From assembly GCA_032716605.1 (NCBI GenBank), contig CM064518.1, forward strand, positions 46,767,243 to 46,831,242: DNA of 64,000 nt, read 5' to 3'. The notes beneath the pieces were generated by a model. It searched no databases. It had not been told where the DNA came from and worked only from the letters and a program-made list of their open reading frames with translations. Position 1 is the stretch's first letter. Each line of letters opens with the position of its first letter. Below are positions 62,410-64,000 of the stretch, piece after piece. The position numbers and the translations under genes are program-made. Source of the DNA: Paralithodes platypus. Lineage: Eukaryota; Arthropoda; Malacostraca; Decapoda; Lithodidae.

Positions 62410-63100
62410 AACAACATTAGAGTTATGGCCCGTATTTTCTGACTCAGATCAAATTCCGTCGGAAAAATAAAATAAAACGGCTCCTGTGATGCCCCACTGC
62501 CGCGGTGAGAAAGGGAAGCGCTAAGTCACAAGAAGAGGGGGGAAGGTTCATGTCTTAACTGCCGCCTGGAGGGTAGAGGTAGATAGATTAATAGTTATAA
62601 ATAGGTCTATTAGTCTTAGTCGCTACATGGGCCCGCTCTTTAAGTACCGAGAGGGCCAACCCACAGCTGTAGGTGACGGGAATACTAAGTACCTGAAATG
62701 AGAGCTTGGCTTCGCTCACTCACTCACACACTCTCCCTTTCTTGCCTCCGTCGGGAATTGACGCGAGGCTTAATACCGCTCCTAGTACTTCTTGTTCTTC
62801 TGCTTGGATTGGACCAGCCAACTGAGGTGTCTTAGGGGAAGAGTGAGGTGGGGCAGGCTCTGCGCCAGATCTCGCATGATACACACACCATTAACATTGC
62901 GACAGTAGTATGTGTGGAGGTTGAAGGCTGCGCTCGGGCAATAAATGGTGGGCCACTGTCGGGCAGCATGATGTGCGGGGGTTCTGGGCTGCTTTGATGT
63001 AGCATGATGTGCGAGGGAATGGGCACTACTCTCGGGTAGCATGATGTGTGGTGGCAAGAGACAATAAATAGAGGAAGGAAAAACAAAGACAAACCAAAAA
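62410..63100. other. Unassigned unique stretch
   Basis: Balanced, non-repetitive sequence apart from three echoes of GCATGATGTGYG (62967-63048). The longest frames are short and unrecognised. It could be intronic or intergenic single-copy DNA. Confidence 0.5.
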
Positions 63101-63187
63101 GGTTACTCGCACGTTATAGCTCACAAACTAGGTAGTTATATTATGTGTTGTTCACCTACATGGTCTCCCACACACTGGATGCCTGAC

Positions 63188-63194
63188 ACACACA

Positions 63195-63233
<39 letters not shown>

Positions 63234-63276
63234 ACACACGCACACACACACACACATACACACACACACACACTGC
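63188..63276. repeat. (CA)n microsatellite
   Basis: CA run with TA and GC interruptions. Confidence 0.96.
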
Positions 63277-63399
63277 AAACTAAGAGCTATTTCACTCCCC
63301 CCCCTCTTCCCCAGCACCTTACATATTTTGTTTTCCACCCCTGAATGCCATACACATCCACACTCGATGCGCATCACCTGTAGCACTTCACAGGTTTTT

Positions 63400-63401
<2 letters not shown>

Positions 63402-63463
<62 letters not shown>
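63402..63463. repeat. (CT)n microsatellite
   Basis: About 30 CT units. Confidence 0.98.
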
Positions 63464-63464
<1 letters not shown>

Positions 63465-63559
63465 ACGCTCTACTCGTCTCGTGCGGACCATACAACGAGT
63501 GGAAATGAGAGTACAGTCACGAGTTATTAAAAAAAGAAAAACAAAACATACTCTCCTTG

Positions 63560-63665
63560 GAATGTGTATCCATCCCAAACGATGCAATGGGAATTTGCAT
63601 CGGACTTCAGCGATGTAATGCAGAGATTATGAATTCGTATCGGATCCAGACGATGCAATACAGAG
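63560..63665. repeat. Imperfect ~45-bp repeat
   Basis: CGATGCAATG, GCATCGGA, GCGATGTAATGCAGAG and GACGATGCAATACAGAG recur with drift. Confidence 0.6.
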
Positions 63666-64000
63666 CTATATAAATATTATAAATGCTTATATATTTTTTT
63701 TGTATAGGTTCAATGATTCTAATGGGTGTATAGTTATTATGGCTTAGGAAGAGATCTATGCATTTATAGAGAAAAAGGGAATACAATTTTAATGAATGAT
63801 TATACTGTATATATACTGTATATATATATACAGTATATAATATGATGATGATGCAGTAATGATGCTGTTTTTAACGTCGAAAACCTGACATTATGAAGAG
63901 GAACACTGCTACTGACATTTCGTGTATAGATTTTCCAAGGGAAACAGTCAATACAGTTCTTCTCCTCTGTTGGTGTTTATGTCCACAAGGCACGTCTTAC
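63666..64000. other. Unassigned AT-rich end of window
   Basis: TATACTGTATATATACTGTA-type self-complementary words near 63800-63838; no gene seen. Confidence 0.55.

Noticed and set aside
62782..63092. Minus-strand frames with HHA and PHIMLP repeats
   Set aside because: Short, overlapping in two frames, driven by GCATGATGTG echoes; no domain.

Overview
The window is eukaryotic non-coding DNA. I find no protein-coding gene, rRNA or working tRNA in 64 kb. It is built from simple-sequence tracts, tandem minisatellites and short mobile elements. Short tRNA-derived SINEs, 5'-truncated LINE tails ending in RT-type ORF2 C-termini (for example GTVRPxIEYCSHVWGGSS) and very dense GA/GT/AT/CTT tracts suggest an arthropod, most likely a decapod crustacean. 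That is inference from style, not a species match.

Provisional family names used below (mine). Fam-A: about 330 bp, ends TTAA-GGGGAGRTTT, with a core of two hairpins; plus orientation is the one reading CCTCCATCAAGCTT near its start. Fam-B: about 210 bp, a near-complete foldback starting TTAACCCCTTC, with subtypes B1 (GTACCGGTGACGTC), B2 (CACCATGACG) and B3 (GAGGATTATGACGC). Fam-C: about 215 bp foldback containing ACGACTAGAGTAATCGAGC. Fam-D: 254 bp, CACTCG ends, TA flanks. Fam-E: about 210 bp, ends TTAAGCCGGTATCACACGA. Fam-F: about 205 bp, ends TACAGTCGCGCTAA. Fam-G: element tailed by GATA/TATC microsatellite. SINE-1 to SINE-4 are tRNA-derived. LINE-J, LINE-K and LINE-L are three families of non-LTR retrotransposon 3' ends (CR1/Jockey-like by C-terminal style).

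Layout. 0-13 kb: SINE-1, Fam-C, LINE-J and LINE-K tails, and many Fam-A/Fam-B copies. 13-18 kb: Fam-G, a degenerate GAAAGTGGAA region, a 22-bp array, nested Fam-A in Fam-B. 18-31 kb: G-rich, GA, GT, CA and AT tracts with LINE and SINE copies. 31-37 kb: dense Fam-A/B/F nest. 37-41 kb: 0.6 kb CTT tract and 1.1 kb 18-bp array. 41-51 kb: Fam-C, D, E and B copies followed by minisatellites of 16, 41, 29 and 34 bp, the last 3.6 kb long. 51-64 kb: ATT tract, SINE-4, arrays of 33, 47, 58, 20 and 40 bp, and a LINE-L tail.

Main observation: Fam-A, Fam-B and Fam-E all sit on TTAA. They insert into each other's TTAA sites or share one TTAA at the join. Three minisatellites (41, 29 and 34 bp units) are recognisably made from the arms of Fam-B3, Fam-D and Fam-C foldbacks, and several others start within a few bases of a TTAA element end. 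This suggests a pathway in which foldback elements seed tandem arrays. All alignments were made by eye.
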